Of a stretch of DNA of 64,000 bases, positions 22,393 to 33,455 are shown piece by piece (the first letter of the stretch is position 1; every line of letters starts with the position of its first letter). The position numbers and the translations under genes are program-made. Source of the stretch: Aplectana chamaeleonis (lineage: Eukaryota; Nematoda; Chromadorea; Rhabditida; Cosmocercidae); the NCBI GenBank assembly GCA_029168955.1, contig JAPDOI010000271.1, forward strand, positions 214,001 to 278,000, written 5' to 3'. Under the pieces are notes generated by a model that saw only the letters and a program-made list of their open reading frames with translations, was not told the origin of the DNA and searched no databases.

Positions 22393-22871
22393 TTAAAGGC
22401 AGCAGACACGTTCGAAAAAGTTGTTGAGATAACTACGTTTCTGAAGTCGCGTGGCTCCTAGTAGACTGCTCACGCCTTTGGAAGCGTCAAAACGAGTCAA
22501 AACTACTAAATTTCAGCAATGCAAATCGAAAAATTTCTGCAACCCCGCCCTAAAATACAAACTCGTCCAGATTGATAGTACTAATACGGTCCCTTTGGCT
22601 GGTTTTTGATGCTTCCAACGTGGTGAACCTTTCAGTTTAGGCTGTAAGAGTATATCGGCTTTTCTATATCAACCGTTTTGTTGTTAATATTCGCTGTTTC
22701 AACCGCACGCCGTAAAACTCGTCCACTTTCACCTGATAACAAATAACCGTTACTCCTTTATTTGCACACAGTTTTCGTTCGTTTTTTCGTCAGTTCCTAC
22801 TACAACCAGCTCCAAACCTTTGATTTTTGTCATAAAATCGATACAATTTTTGAGCGTGTCTGCTGCCTTAA
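22393..22871. mobile_element. TTAA-type element, AGGCAGCAGACACG ends
   Basis: Ends are TTAAAGGCAGCAGACACGTT and, inverted, GAGCGTGTCTGCTGCCTTAA, giving 479 bp. It is the only copy of this type seen in the window. Confidence 0.75.
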
Positions 22872-23528
22872 TAAGGCGTAATTCCTGAGTCGGTCATCTA
22901 GCACTAAAGTTGACGTGTAAAAATCGAGCTCCACAGTCAGAGAATCGGACTACATATGATATCTGAAATTAGCCCTGAAGCTGGGCTGTGCCTTTAGCGA
23001 TTCTCAGTACTCAAATTCAGCTAGCAGGGAATGGGAAAATCTTGAACATGTTCAGCGAATCCTCGAACGAAGACAATCTCATACACAGGCAGTATACATT
23101 GGATCCTAGGCAAAAATATTCGGATAATAGGATTCCTGGCTGATCCGGAAAGAGCTTTTTTCGATCATTCGGGTATCGTTTATACTCGGCCTTGGCTTTT
23201 TTTCCGTGTTTCAAAATTCGGTTCGATCCGGATTTTGGCGTTTTTTTTTCCTGTCAATCAATTTATGTGCTGGCTTGGGTTTGGCGAATCCAGCGATTGA
23301 GAGCTCGATTCGTCAAATTTTCGATTCATCCGGGCGGATATCTGTAAAAATCCGAATTAGATCCAATGTATAACTGCCAGTTCGCTCATCCTACAAATTG
23401 TTATACAAAAAGGCAGTGGTACGGAATGTGTTCCGATCGTTTTTGGAAACAAACGCGCTGGTCTAAAAAAAGATTTGCAGGCCATAAAGCAAACATCACG
23501 GACACAATCAAATGGGTATAGGCTTACA
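22872..23528. other. Unassigned spacer
   Basis: Includes GAAGCTGGGCTGTGCCTTTA near 22985, a possible F4 end without its partner. The GGTTCGATCCGG near 23220 resembles a tRNA B box, but no A box or cloverleaf accompanies it. Confidence 0.4.
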
Positions 23529-24078
23529 TTAAAGGCAGTGGTCGCGATGAATTATACCTGTCTTCTTTTCCTCTTTAATCCCTTTTCTGGATTCAGAGTA
23601 GCAGTACCTATAGGAAAAAACTGCGAAAAAAACCGCTGTTTCGGGCCAAATTTGAAGCCCGAACTTTCTTGTCTTTTGATGGTGGACGAGCCCACTCCAC
23701 ATCATCGGCAGCGATGATCTCTGATATCAAGGACATTAGATGGCTTAAAATTGAATTTCAATCAGTGAACCTTCGGACTCATCTAGTCAGAAACATTAAC
23801 CGAAGTGCTTGTTTTCATTGGTCAACTCTTTTCATTACTTACATTTGCATTTATCTCTTCCTCTGAATGTCGATGATTTTTGACTGCTCGGCATGAGGCT
23901 GCGATCTTTTTTTACTGCGCTGTGCACGTGTGCACGAACTAGAATATTTGGGCCCTAGAAACCCTGATTGTTGCCCGTTTTTCACCGCGCTACCTTCATA
24001 GTTTTTCAGCTGTTTTCTATCTAAGCTGATTTTTATAGTTTTTTAGATAACGTTTCTCATCGCGACCATTGCCTTTAA
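23529..24078 (+). mobile_element. TTAA element family F2 (array member 1)
   Basis: Ends are TTAAAGGCAGTGGTCGCGAT and CATCGCGACCATTGCCTTTAA. It carries the undisturbed equivalent (CATCATCGGCAGCGATGATC) of the site hit by the hAT-like insertion in 34996-37777. Its right TTAA is shared with the next element. Confidence 0.8.
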
Positions 24079-24541
24079 AGGCATCGTACGCGCAGAAAAC
24101 CGTATATTATTTTTTCATGATTTTGTGTAGCTTGGCCCCTCTAAAGAACGAAAATGTCGAAGGGACCTATGGAAAACCTTCATTTGTAAAGAAAAGTCAA
24201 TAGGAACACATTGTAAATACGAATTTGAATTCCGCGCCAAAATCATTTTTGAGGTTTTTCTGCTTCTGGAGGCCTCGTCACTGTCATTTTCGGAGTTTTT
24301 CTGCATGTGGAGTTCGTGCCGTAACTATTTTTCATGTTGCCTTACGGTCGCACAAATATTCTAGGAAAAAGTGCTAGATGACTGGTGAGAATTGGTGGCG
24401 GATCTTCATCTTTGACGCCTTCCACGCTCATAGCGCAACGTTTTTGACGCGCCAAAGTTTACCAGTGTAGTCTACCGGACTCAATCATGGAATTGAACTT
24501 GAAAAATGAAAATTGATTTTCAGCGCGAACGATGCCTTTAA
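24075..24541 (+). mobile_element. TTAA element family F3 (array member 2)
   Basis: Starts AAAGGCATCGTACGCGCAGA and ends GCGCGAACGATGCCTTTAA. Colinear with 3072-3534. It shares TTAA with its neighbours on both sides. Confidence 0.8.
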
Positions 24542-25001
24542 AGGCAGTGTTCACGAAAATTTTCGTTCCTGAGTTTGGTGTGAAACACTACGCTGGCAGA
24601 TGCTGGAAGGGATAGGGTGGAAAGAAGCAGTGAAAACGGACAAAAAATCGATAAAGACGACAGCGAAGTGAAGACTTCGTTAGCCCAGTACGCCTGCTCT
24701 TAGCTCGCCCCGCCCCGTTCTGACGAGCCTGCGAAGCAGTGGGCGTTCTAGATGGAAAATTTCAAAGACACTCCCCCACGTTCAGCCTGATCGATTCGCG
24801 CACATTCCGCAATTAGCGCGCGCTTGCGGAAACTAGCAGCGATTGGGAATTCGTCCGCGCCCTGAACGTTGGAAACCGCTATTTTAGCTTATTCTGAGCG
24901 CTTTTATTCGCTGTTACTTCACTATTCGACAGCTCAAGACTGTACAATACCATTTTTGAGTCAGACTCGAATGTGATACTGATCGTGAACACTGCCTTCA
25001 A
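24538..25001 (+). mobile_element. TTAA-type element (array member 3)
   Basis: Starts TTAAAGGCAGTGTTCACGAA and ends ACTGATCGTGAACACTGCC. The interior differs from F1 and F5 after the first 30 bases. The right junction TTAA has mutated to TCAA. Confidence 0.75.
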
Positions 25002-25448
25002 AGGCACAGTCCAACCTCAAAATCGATTTTTCGCTTTCTGGTCTGTCTTGTAGAAAATTTCACTTTGACCACAATGGTGTTTCCAAAATCGCTCAGAACT
25101 CATTATGAAAGGAGTTATAGCCCCTCAAAGATTTTGAATTTGGACGGGGAGATGTTCACGGACGAGTTGTCTTGAGCCTGTTTTTTCTCGTTATTCGGAG
25201 CCATCGTTTTGAGGTAGATCACAACATAGATTTTGAATAAAATCAATCGCGCTTCTCTTCCCTATTGAGATCGGAAACTTGTCGGTGGGCGTCACCCACT
25301 TTTTCTTCCAAGGGGGAGTGGCCGGCTTTTTTCTAGCTTTTTCTCGCTAATTCGAGCGAATTGAGTTTTCGCGCTTGGTAGGGTTGCTATACCCGGCGGG
25401 CGGAGTATAATATCAAAAATTACACCTGAGCTTGGACTGTGCCTTTAA
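24998..25448 (+). mobile_element. TTAA element family F4 (array member 4)
   Basis: Starts AAAGGCACAGTCCAACCTCA and ends GAGCTTGGACTGTGCCTTTAA, about 450 bp. An inverted copy is at 41318-41798. The interior includes GGTAGGGTTGCTATACCCGG near 25377. Confidence 0.8.
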
Positions 25449-25936
25449 AGGCAGTGTTCACGATGATTCTCGTTTCCAAGTTTTCCACTCAAAACAATGC
25501 GTTGACAACCAAGTGTTATCAAAATCACGAAGAAACGGCGAGAAACGCACTAATTCGTCTTATTTCAGTGACATTATTCTATGGCCTGGACTAGTTGTCT
25601 GGTTGGATGAACATGTTCACGGTGGTTGTCACCGGTAAAATATGGGACTAATCCAAAAAGGAAGAATATTTTGGGCAAAACAGTATTAGTTAGGGCACGA
25701 AGGAAAGAACGGAGCAACACAGAATGGAAAGTTGCAAAAGACGGGTCCACAAAAGATTTCATTGTCACAACGAACAGTTCCATTGATACTTAAGAGGCGG
25801 GCTGATACTTGAGGATTTCGTGCCCTTCTGGTGCGTTTTTCTCGGTTTCTTCGTCATGTCAGTTCTACTCGGGGGCCAAACAATCGATTAAGCGATTAAT
25901 CTCAAAATCGAAGATTATCGTGAACACTGCCTTTAA
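25445..25936 (+). mobile_element. TTAA element family F1 (array member 5)
   Basis: Starts TTAAAGGCAGTGTTCACGAT and ends GATTATCGTGAACACTGCCT, then TTAA. It is the best-preserved F1 copy, with both ends matching over about 20 bp. Confidence 0.85.
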
Positions 25937-27786
25937 AGAAGGTGACGGCCGAATTTCCCCCCCCCCCCTTAACCATATTTTTTATCCCTATCCACAAGAG
26001 AGTGGTCGTCAGTCATAAATTAACTGTGACATTGTTAAACCGTCTGCGGTCGATCGTAGCCTGACTTTTTGTCGAAAAAAAATTGTGTCTATAAACCTTG
26101 TATCCTTTTATGTGTTGCATTTGCATAACCAAACAGATTAACAATATAAAATGAAAATTATAATGTGGACTAACACGCTGAACAACAAAGAGACTCACAA
26201 TGCGCGTTTATTTTTAATTTTTAGATTTTTTTTTGGATTTGAGGAATAACTGTCACTGGACGAAATTTTGAAAAATAACTTTACAACTGTAAAAAAACTT
26301 TGAAAATTCTTCATTTCTGCTGTATAGCCTATGTATTTATCAGAAAATATGAAATTTATTATATATTATTTGTGGGCAAAATAATTGAAATTTTTTAGAT
26401 TTTAGAAGCAGTGATTATTTTTTTCGAACGAAAAATAGAAAAAATGTCCTTCGATCTGAAATTGGCTGACTAACTCGATTCTAAAGAAGTTGATCCTTTC
26501 TGCATGACCCCTGCCTATACGAAACCTATATTTCCCTCCCTCTCTCTCTCCCTAATCAAATGAGATATACATAGAAAGACATCTAAGACCACGCCCTTTT
26601 GACAAGACTTTTTTAGATCTAACCTGGTTTTTTCGATTTCCCTTTGTTTCATTTGCCCAGTAGTTTTTCCCCGGTCATTGACTGATCACAAGGAATTGGA
26701 CGACTAGTTCACGGAAACTTGTTCCGGACTACATGAGTGGAAGTACACATGAAGCACAAGTTTATACATCTCACAGCCACTTCAAGCGTTAAGCATATGA
26801 AGAGGTTCGCACTTTCTCTAAGCCTGTGATTTCTGGCAGTTTTTGACAAAAATTTGGATGGCAATGAAATAGCCTAATTCTAGAATAACTCCGAGCAGAA
26901 AAAAATTCAGGGTAGGAACTTCTTTCTGCTCCCATCGGAAAATAACTATAAAATTGTTTTTCCCCCAGCTTCAAAAAAATTGTGTGGCTAGAAGGGATTT
27001 GTCTGTCACATTTTGAAAAAAAAACATCCAACCCGTAAACATACGAAACGCAGGGTAAAACAGCAGAATTCTTATATAGCATTCTATTCCTGGAAAGCCA
27101 ACAATATTCACACAACGGGTGTGATAATGCCATAAACAAACGTATAGAAGCGGGTGGTCGTGAGAGATCGATTAGCCACACATAGGAATATTTGGACAAA
27201 AAACAGCAGCAGCAGGTGGGTCGAGTGGTACATGAACCTAGGCTATCCATTAGGCCTCAAAATCTGGGTGAGGCATCACCAGGCTGTGGATATACTTCGG
27301 AGGGACGCAGCGGAAATGGCAAGACAACTGTCACTATCAAGTATCTAGGCTATGCAGAGGCATCTCAAAGGGAACAGTTGTACATTTGCGACATATGCTG
27401 CTACACCCTAAACTGCGTAGTTGACTGCCCGTTTTGTTTTCAAAATTTTGGGGCAGTACGGTAGGTATACGATCGTTTGACCAACAAATAGCGGTTTTTT
27501 GGAATCCTCGTCAGGGACGTGCGGGCAACGATTTTGAAAGTTCGGCAAATGGGAGTCGACAAAAATTGTCCAAAAACGGCAGGCAAACGAGGATCTGCAA
27601 TCAACAAAGTGCAGAATAAAAAAAACATCTTACAGAAAACTATACGAATGTTCGAAAAGTTACTGCAAAAAATTTATTATTTTTTTCTGTGCATTTCGTA
27701 TTGCAACAACGATGTAAGAAATGGTTTTTCAATAACACCACGGAAAGTTGAACTCCTTAGTACAATACAGCATCGAAATGAGTAAC
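25937..27786. other. Mostly unassigned sequence
   Basis: There is a run of about ten C near 25964 and a CT-rich patch near 26535. The frame 27154-27348 (+) ends in a helix-like stretch (AVDILRRDAAEMARQLSLSS), and another frame over the same DNA reads QREQLYICDICCYTLNCVV. Neither has a recognised family or clean splice sites, so no gene is called. Confidence 0.35.
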
Positions 27787-28047
27787 TTATTGAAAACCGA
27801 TAACAAGAATATTATAGTTTAAAAATAGGAATTTTTCGAGGTTCTCTGGTGTCAACTTTCCTCGGGGGTCCGAAATGTTAAGTCCAGCGATACTGTCGCG
27901 AAAGCGCGATGCTATCGCTCTCAGGGAGGCCTGGGCGCGGTCGGTCCCGCAACGAATGCCGGTTCGGGCGGCGCAGTCTGAGTCATCAGTCTTCGCCCCT
28001 GCCGCAACCAAGCGTGCTCTTCTCTGCTGCAACTCTGTGCTGCTCAT
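27787..28047 (-). CDS. Hypothetical open frame in a GC-rich island
   Basis: An 86-codon minus-strand frame starts MSSTELQQRRARLVAAGAKT and contains QASLRAIASRFRDSIAGLNI. It is alanine- and arginine-rich, and GC content over 27880-28080 is far above that of the flanks, which fits coding DNA or an old element. The last 15 residues run into AT-rich sequence and look like read-through. The family is not recognised. It could be a first exon on the minus strand or the start of a retrotransposon gag-like frame. Confidence 0.3.
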   Translation of the reverse strand: MSSTELQQRRARLVAAGAKTDDSDCAARTGIRCGTDRAQASLRAIASRFRDSIAGLNISDPRGKLTPENLEKFLFLNYNILVIGFQ

Positions 28048-29209
28048 TATTCCTACCTGTGCTGTGCATCGTTTCGGGGCCTCTGGCCTTTAGAACACTA
28101 CTATTCCACCTGCAGTACAGCTGGCTCACAAAGAGCATATTCGATGAATAGGTCTACGGCCGTGGCCCGTGTTATTGATCGTGATGCAATATTTCAGTGG
28201 TGCGTTTCCTTCTTGTAATATTTGTTCTTTGTTTCTACTCCTCCTCTTCTCCAAGAACTCTTCATATTCTACTTGTAGTACAAACTAATATAAATATGTA
28301 GCTTGTGTTCTGTAGTGTATGCAAGAGGGCCGAATAATTCGCAATATATACTACAGTCGGGATCTGTGTTGATTGGTCCCGAGAAGTTCAAGTTGGTGGC
28401 AACAGGTGTCAATTACGCGTTATGCGGTATTATCGTGGTTACTGCCGTTATTACAGTTTACAGCTAGCCGGGGTAATTAGTACAGTCGGTTATGTTGTCG
28501 GTAGAGGATCTGTAGGTTGGAATTCCAGGGACTGACGTCTTGTGTCGGACTCGGAGGAAAAACCTCCGATTCGCAACAGATACTGAGTGGGCGCTCGCAT
28601 TCTGACGAGGTAGCTGAGGCAGGCATGTATCGAATAGCAACTTGCTTCAGCAGGGGTTCTATTTAAGAGACAAACAGATTTTATTCAAAAGACGCGGGAG
28701 CTGGGCCATCATTGGTCATTAGAGCGCGGATTGCCCACTAAGAGCTTTGCGTCCAAATCGTGTAGTTTTTTTTATCTATTACGCACTTTCTTTGCCGAAT
28801 TTTGTCGAAAAATAAGAGGAAAACGGTAAACAACTATCGACATCGGGCAAACGGCGATTGCCGCTCATCCCTGATCCCCGTCGCTGAGTGCATAATAGTA
28901 TATTAGGCCCAATTCATGCATGTCTTCATCCCGCAGGAGTATAAAATGACTTTTAAAGCTCCTTTGGTGTGATAAACCTTTACTTGTTCTGCATTGAAGA
29001 CAAAGGCTGAAGAACAAGAAGAAAAAAGAAAAAAAAAGCTGTTCGCGTCACCTATAACAGCCGGAATTCATGAACGGCAAACCATGAGCTACGCTTGGTT
29101 TGTTGCGCAAATACACACGATTTTTTAGAGGCGAACCCAACTGTAGCCCATGGTTTGCGTTCATGAGTCCTAGCCAAGGTTATACTTAACAAGCCGTTGT
29201 TAGAACTTC
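28048..29209. other. Unassigned sequence with a short inverted repeat
   Basis: GAATTCATGAACGGCAAACC (29073) and CATGGTTTGCGTTCATGAGT (29150) form an inverted pair about 100 bp apart, probably a small fold-back. There is a TATAAAA-like box near 28940 (GGAGTATAAAATGAC) with no associated frame. No gene is supported. Confidence 0.4.
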
Positions 29210-29399
29210 AAAGTATAGAAGTCAAATCCCCAACCTGTACTCCCCAGAAGGCAGTTGTTGTCGTTGAAATCGCTGGTGGACATTGGCAACAGCTCCAGTT
29301 GATCTCCGTCCAACTGCGGCAACTGCAGCATTCTGGCCTCGGCCACCATCTTTGAAGGAAGGTCTTCTGAAAGGAATCGACCGAGTTTGGAAAGGCTGA
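29210..29399 (-). CDS. Candidate terminal exon of an unidentified gene
   Basis: On the minus strand, 62 codons end in TAA at 29210-29212. The frame contains LGRFLSEDLPSKMVAEARML, then DGDQLELLPM, and finishes GWGFDFYTLKF. Codon use is balanced and acidic, polar and hydrophobic residues are well mixed, unlike random frames in this AT-rich DNA. An upstream in-frame stop follows AATAAG, so AG at 29400-29401 or 29396-29397 would be the acceptor. Two overlapping frames on the same strand are longer but compositionally poor (runs of S, R, P). The protein family is not recognised and no upstream exon was found, so it may be a pseudogene fragment. Confidence 0.35.
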
Positions 29400-30366
29400 C
29401 TTATTGGTGACAAGGGAAACGCTGCTGCTGCAGCGCGGCGACAACGAATTGTGAAGGGAAGGGCAAAGCGGGGTGCGGTCGGACGGCCCCGATCGCCCCC
29501 CTCCCCCTCGCATCCGTCACGTCACAACTTACAGAGCACACAGCCGCCGGCAGATGAGGGCCAATCAGCTGACTTTGGACAAATAGCCATCATGAACAAG
29601 AGGATACATACAAATGGATGTGCCTAATGATGTTTGCTGCTCAAAAACTCTGGGGCGATTCGAACTGGAAGCCAGCTACTAAAGAACTTATCCTGTAACA
29701 GTTAGCCTAACTATAGAATACGTGGTTTGATACATATCTAGAGATTACTTGAATAGAGATTAGGGCAGCAAGAATCTTGCGCACACTATATCCATTTTCT
29801 TCTCAACCCGAGGCTGGATTCTCATCACTGGAAAATTGGTTCGGGCCAACTCTGGGTTTGGTGGACCTGGGTTGGAGAATTGGGTTTGGTTTGGATAATG
29901 TTCACTGTTGAAAGTTGGCGCAAACCCGGTTTTTTCGATCCTTTTCATTTGTTCGAAATTTCTTCGAACTGAATTTTTTCGATTTTCGTTAATTCGATTT
30001 TTTTTTCGAACAAAATTTCTTCAATTTCCGATCGTATGAGATCCGATTTTTCGAATTTTTTTTTTCGAAAATTCGTTCGGTTTTCGAAAAGCATCTCGAA
30101 TCTTGGGTTACGCTGTTTCATTATTCCTCGGAACGAGTTGTCGTGGGCGTGACCGAGCAGCTTGCCTCTCCAAACAATATCCGAAATTTTGAATGAAGCT
30201 CGAAAAAAATCGAAATTCTGATTAGTCTCAGAATTCGATCGTTCAACTCCAGAAGTTCCGGAAACTTTTCGAAATTCGTTCGTTTGGATTGTTTTGGAAC
30301 GATTTTTTCATTTTTAGTTCGTTCGAAAGTATTTCGAACGAGAAATTCGTTCGAAAATTGTACAAC
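29400..30366. other. Unassigned sequence
   Basis: 29460-29520 is GC-rich. 29930-30110 is dominated by TTCGAA/TTTTTCGA repeats of low complexity. No gene or complete element was recognised. Confidence 0.4.
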
Positions 30367-30368
30367 TA

Positions 30369-30863
30369 CAGTACCGAGCAAATTTTTTGCAAAGAAAGCG
30401 TTTTGCGGCGTTTTTTGGGCTCACAAAGCGCCGCAACGCCATAACTTGCTTGAAAGTGGTCCAACTTCAATTCTGAAGTCATTTCTGGATTGCTTTCATT
30501 TAGTCCTTCACGATAGTGTTCCAAAAGGATAGATTCAACTCCGAAAGTTTATCGAAATTTGCATATTTGCACCTCTAAACCCCTCATAATGAGCTGAACA
30601 GACGGTCAGGATAGCAGAAATCTGTCATTTTTTGACCTGTGGTCGATGTGAAATTTAGAATGAAATACACATTTTTCAACAAAATGCCAGAGTTAAAAGA
30701 GCTTTCAACACATACCATTACATTCGCCTTACTGAGAGGAACACGAAAACTATCTGAAAAAACTCATTTAGTCAACTTTGAAGTGAGTTATGGCGATGCG
30801 GCGCTTTGTGAACTCAAAAAACGCCGCAAAACGCCGTTTTTGCAAAAAATATGCTCGGTACTG
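30369..30863. mobile_element. TA-flanked miniature element, CAGTACCGAGCA ends
   Basis: The left arm CAGTACCGAGCAAATTTTTT...GCGTTTTGCGGCGTTTTTTG and the inverted right arm ending TGCTCGGTACTG match over about 75 bp. TA flanks both ends (30367-30368 and 30864-30865). CAGT-type ends with a TA target are typical of Tc1/mariner miniature elements. Length is 495 bp. Confidence 0.75.
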
Positions 30864-31185
30864 TATACTGGGTGTATATGTCAGAACGAGGAGAAAAACT
30901 CGGGCGAAAACGAAAACAGAAAAATTTAACGTTTTAGTTTTAAGAATAACTTCTACTAAATGATGTTAGCATTTAAAACAAAAAGGCAATCACAACGAAA
31001 CCTTTTTTTCTCTTACTAAACATAGTTTGCTGCGCTCAGCTCCCCGTAAGAGGCTTTTTTCGACGGCTTTGCGAAAAAAAAACTAAACCTGGACAGAAGT
31101 ACATCAAAGTGAAGCTAAAAAAAAGTAGATGAATAAAAATGACTTGACTTACTTGACTTAATCGGTTGGCGTTCGCCTGACGCGG

Positions 31186-32271
31186 TCATTCCGCATCTTC
31201 ACCGAGGGGTGCCGTCCTAGTAGTCAGCCGTGTCCATTTTTCACGGTCTTCAGCCACAATTTGAACACATTCCATCCAGCTGTCACTATTCCATTTCCTG
31301 CGAAACGAAACATCGCGCCTGAACTGTCTTTCGATGCCGAGTGACTTCAAATCCTCTTTAACCACATCCGTCCAGAACTTTCGCCTACGTCCAGATGGCC
31401 GTATCCAGACAGGATTTGGAAGCATTCTCAAAGCGTGTTGCACGAGATGATCCGGCGTTCTCCTTAGTATATGCCCGAGCAGTCGAAGTCGACTTTCCAT
31501 TGCTGCTTGAGATGGCGTTAGGAGATGCTGGCACATCCCTCGTGTCAAGCGTTTATGTACTGCGTCGATTTCCTTGTAGAGGTCTTCGTTATGGCATACA
31601 CGCGGCCAGGAATATCCAAGCAAACGCCTTAAAAGCTTCCTCTCCGTGCAATCCAACCTTTCCATCTGCGTTTTCGGTGCTGCCCACGTCTCCGATCCGT
31701 ACATCATGATAGGGCGAATAGCGGATAGGTAGACGCGCAACTTGACTTCCTTCGCGATGGAGGTAGACCACAAACACTTGGTTAGAGAACTAAATGCAGA
31801 CGTAGCTTTCGCACATCGTTGTCGAATATCCGCTGCATAACTACCATCGTTCTTCAGCAAACAGCCCGAATAACAGAAATCGTCCACCAGTTCGATACGT
31901 TGTCCGTCCACACAAACTCCAGTTGAAGGCCTCTGAGAGACCCACATCTGCTTGCATTTGTCGGGAAGAAGACGAAGTCCATAGGCTGCGGCATACTTCG
32001 AAACGAGGTTCACAATCCTTTGCAGTTTTGCGTTGTTTTCAGCGAATAACACGATGTCGTCGGCGTACTCCAGGTCGACAAGGGAGCGTCCTGATGGTGT
32101 TAAGATCACATCCGCAGGAAGCTGTTCTGCAACTCTACGCATGATGTCATCAACGGCGAAGTTAAAAAGAAAAGGTCCTGCAACGGCTCCTTGCCTTACT
32201 CCAGTTTTCACCTCGAAAGCTGACGTATATCCGACAGGTGTACGAACTGCCGCTGTTGTTCCTTTGTTCAT
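31186..32271 (-). pseudogene. RTE reverse transcriptase catalytic core and C-terminus (frame 3)
   Basis: A 361-codon frame containing motif B (RQGAVAGPFLFNFAVDD, residues 26-42), catalytic motif C (LEYADDIVLFA, around 68-78), motif D (GLRLLPDKCKQMW) and the RTE-type C-terminal region (ESRLRLLGHILRRTPDHLVQ, later REKWTRLTTRTAPLGEDAE). It ends at a stop shortly before the AAGTCAAGT tail. The active-site aspartates are intact. Confidence 0.88.
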
Positions 32272-32279
32272 GTCCTCGA

Positions 32280-33455
32280 TTAACCGAACATACTTTCCGG
32301 GACTCCATCTGCTCGCAGAGCATTGAGCAATCGATCACGATGAGGAGAGTCGAACGCGACTTCAAAGTCCAAAAAAGCGAGCTGTAATGGCTTCGAATAC
32401 CGCTGCCACGATTCAATTACTCTTCTCACGACGAACATTTGGTCGATAGTCGATCTTCCAGGTCGAAAACCGGCTTGCTCATCTCTGGTCGTTCCTTCAC
32501 GATGTTTGATAAGTCGCTCGAGTATGATACGTTCTAAAACCTTGTACATGACACGAAGTAGAGAGATTCCTCTGTAGTTCTTAGGATCCGTGACGGATAG
32601 CTTCTTGTGAAGAGGTACGATGATCGCATGTCTCCACGAATCGGGTATCCTTTCGCTCATCCATATGGCACGGATGGTGTTGGTCATTTCACGAATCCCA
32701 GACGGAGGAAGAGCTTTCAGCATTTCAGCAGTGATGTTGTCATCTCCACCAGCCTTTCCTTTCTTCATTTTCCGGACACAATTCAAAACTTCAGACTCAG
32801 TCGGCGGTTCCTCACTGACATCGTAATGTGCTCTCTGAACATGCGGGAGCTCAGGTACTGATGGCGCTGGACGATTCAGTAGTGAACTGAAGTAATCCTT
32901 CCATATTGGCAGCGTCGCATCACCAACTGCAACTCCATTGGTAGTGTTCAAGACAGGAGAACATCTCTTCATCTTCCCGCTATACTGTCGCAGCAACGTG
33001 TAGGCTTTTCTCGGATTCTTCTCCTCCCAAGCCTTCTCGAACTCCTTAGCTCTACACGTCCACTCTCGTTCGCGGTTATTTCGAAGCTGCCGACGCAACT
33101 TCCTCCTCAGACGCTTCTCCTCCACGAAGTTTCCTGCAGTTCGGAGAGCACATACTCTGTTGTAGGTAGATGTTGTTTCTTCTGAGACGTAGGCGAACTT
33201 CTTCTCAGGCTGTACAACCGGGAGTTCCTCTTTCGAAGCGTCCTGGATGCACTTGACAAAAGAATCCGCGTCGCAAAGTTTCTTCTCAGTCCGTACTCCG
33301 ATGTGAATAGAAACGCGTTGTCGAAAATTCCTTCTGCACTCTTCATCTCTGAGACTTGTCATGTCAATCCTCTGGAGAGGCTGAGCCCCTCGCTTCCTCT
33401 TATGAATCCTCGCAGTGAAGTTCAACAGAACAGGACGGTGATCCGAATGCGACAT
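32280..33455 (-). pseudogene. RTE linker and reverse transcriptase fingers/palm (frame 2)
   Basis: A 391-codon frame beginning MSHSDHRPVLLNF, which is the end of the endonuclease (SDH catalytic pair). Next comes a basic linker (KRLRRKLRRQLRNNRERE), then RT motifs: GKAGGDDNITAEMLKALP, WRHAIIVPLHKK, NYRGISLLRVMYKVLERII, DEQAGFRPGRSTIDQMF, and motif A in LAFLDFEVAFDSPHR. The Met is not a genuine start; the protein should be continuous with the preceding segment. It ends by frameshift after RADGVPE; the correct continuation (GKYVRLIEDMNKG) is in the third frame. Confidence 0.85.

Noticed and set aside
23150..23290. Possible tRNA gene (GGTTCGATCC B-box-like sequence)
   Set aside because: No A box, acceptor stem or anticodon arm can be placed around it.
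26789..27250. 153-codon minus-strand frame
   Set aside because: Rich in S, C, Y and R without domain signature; no splice or homology support, and plus-strand frames compete over its right part.
28370..28720. LTR of a retrotransposon
   Set aside because: The sequence has some LTR-like features, but no second copy, primer-binding site or pol frame was found in the window.
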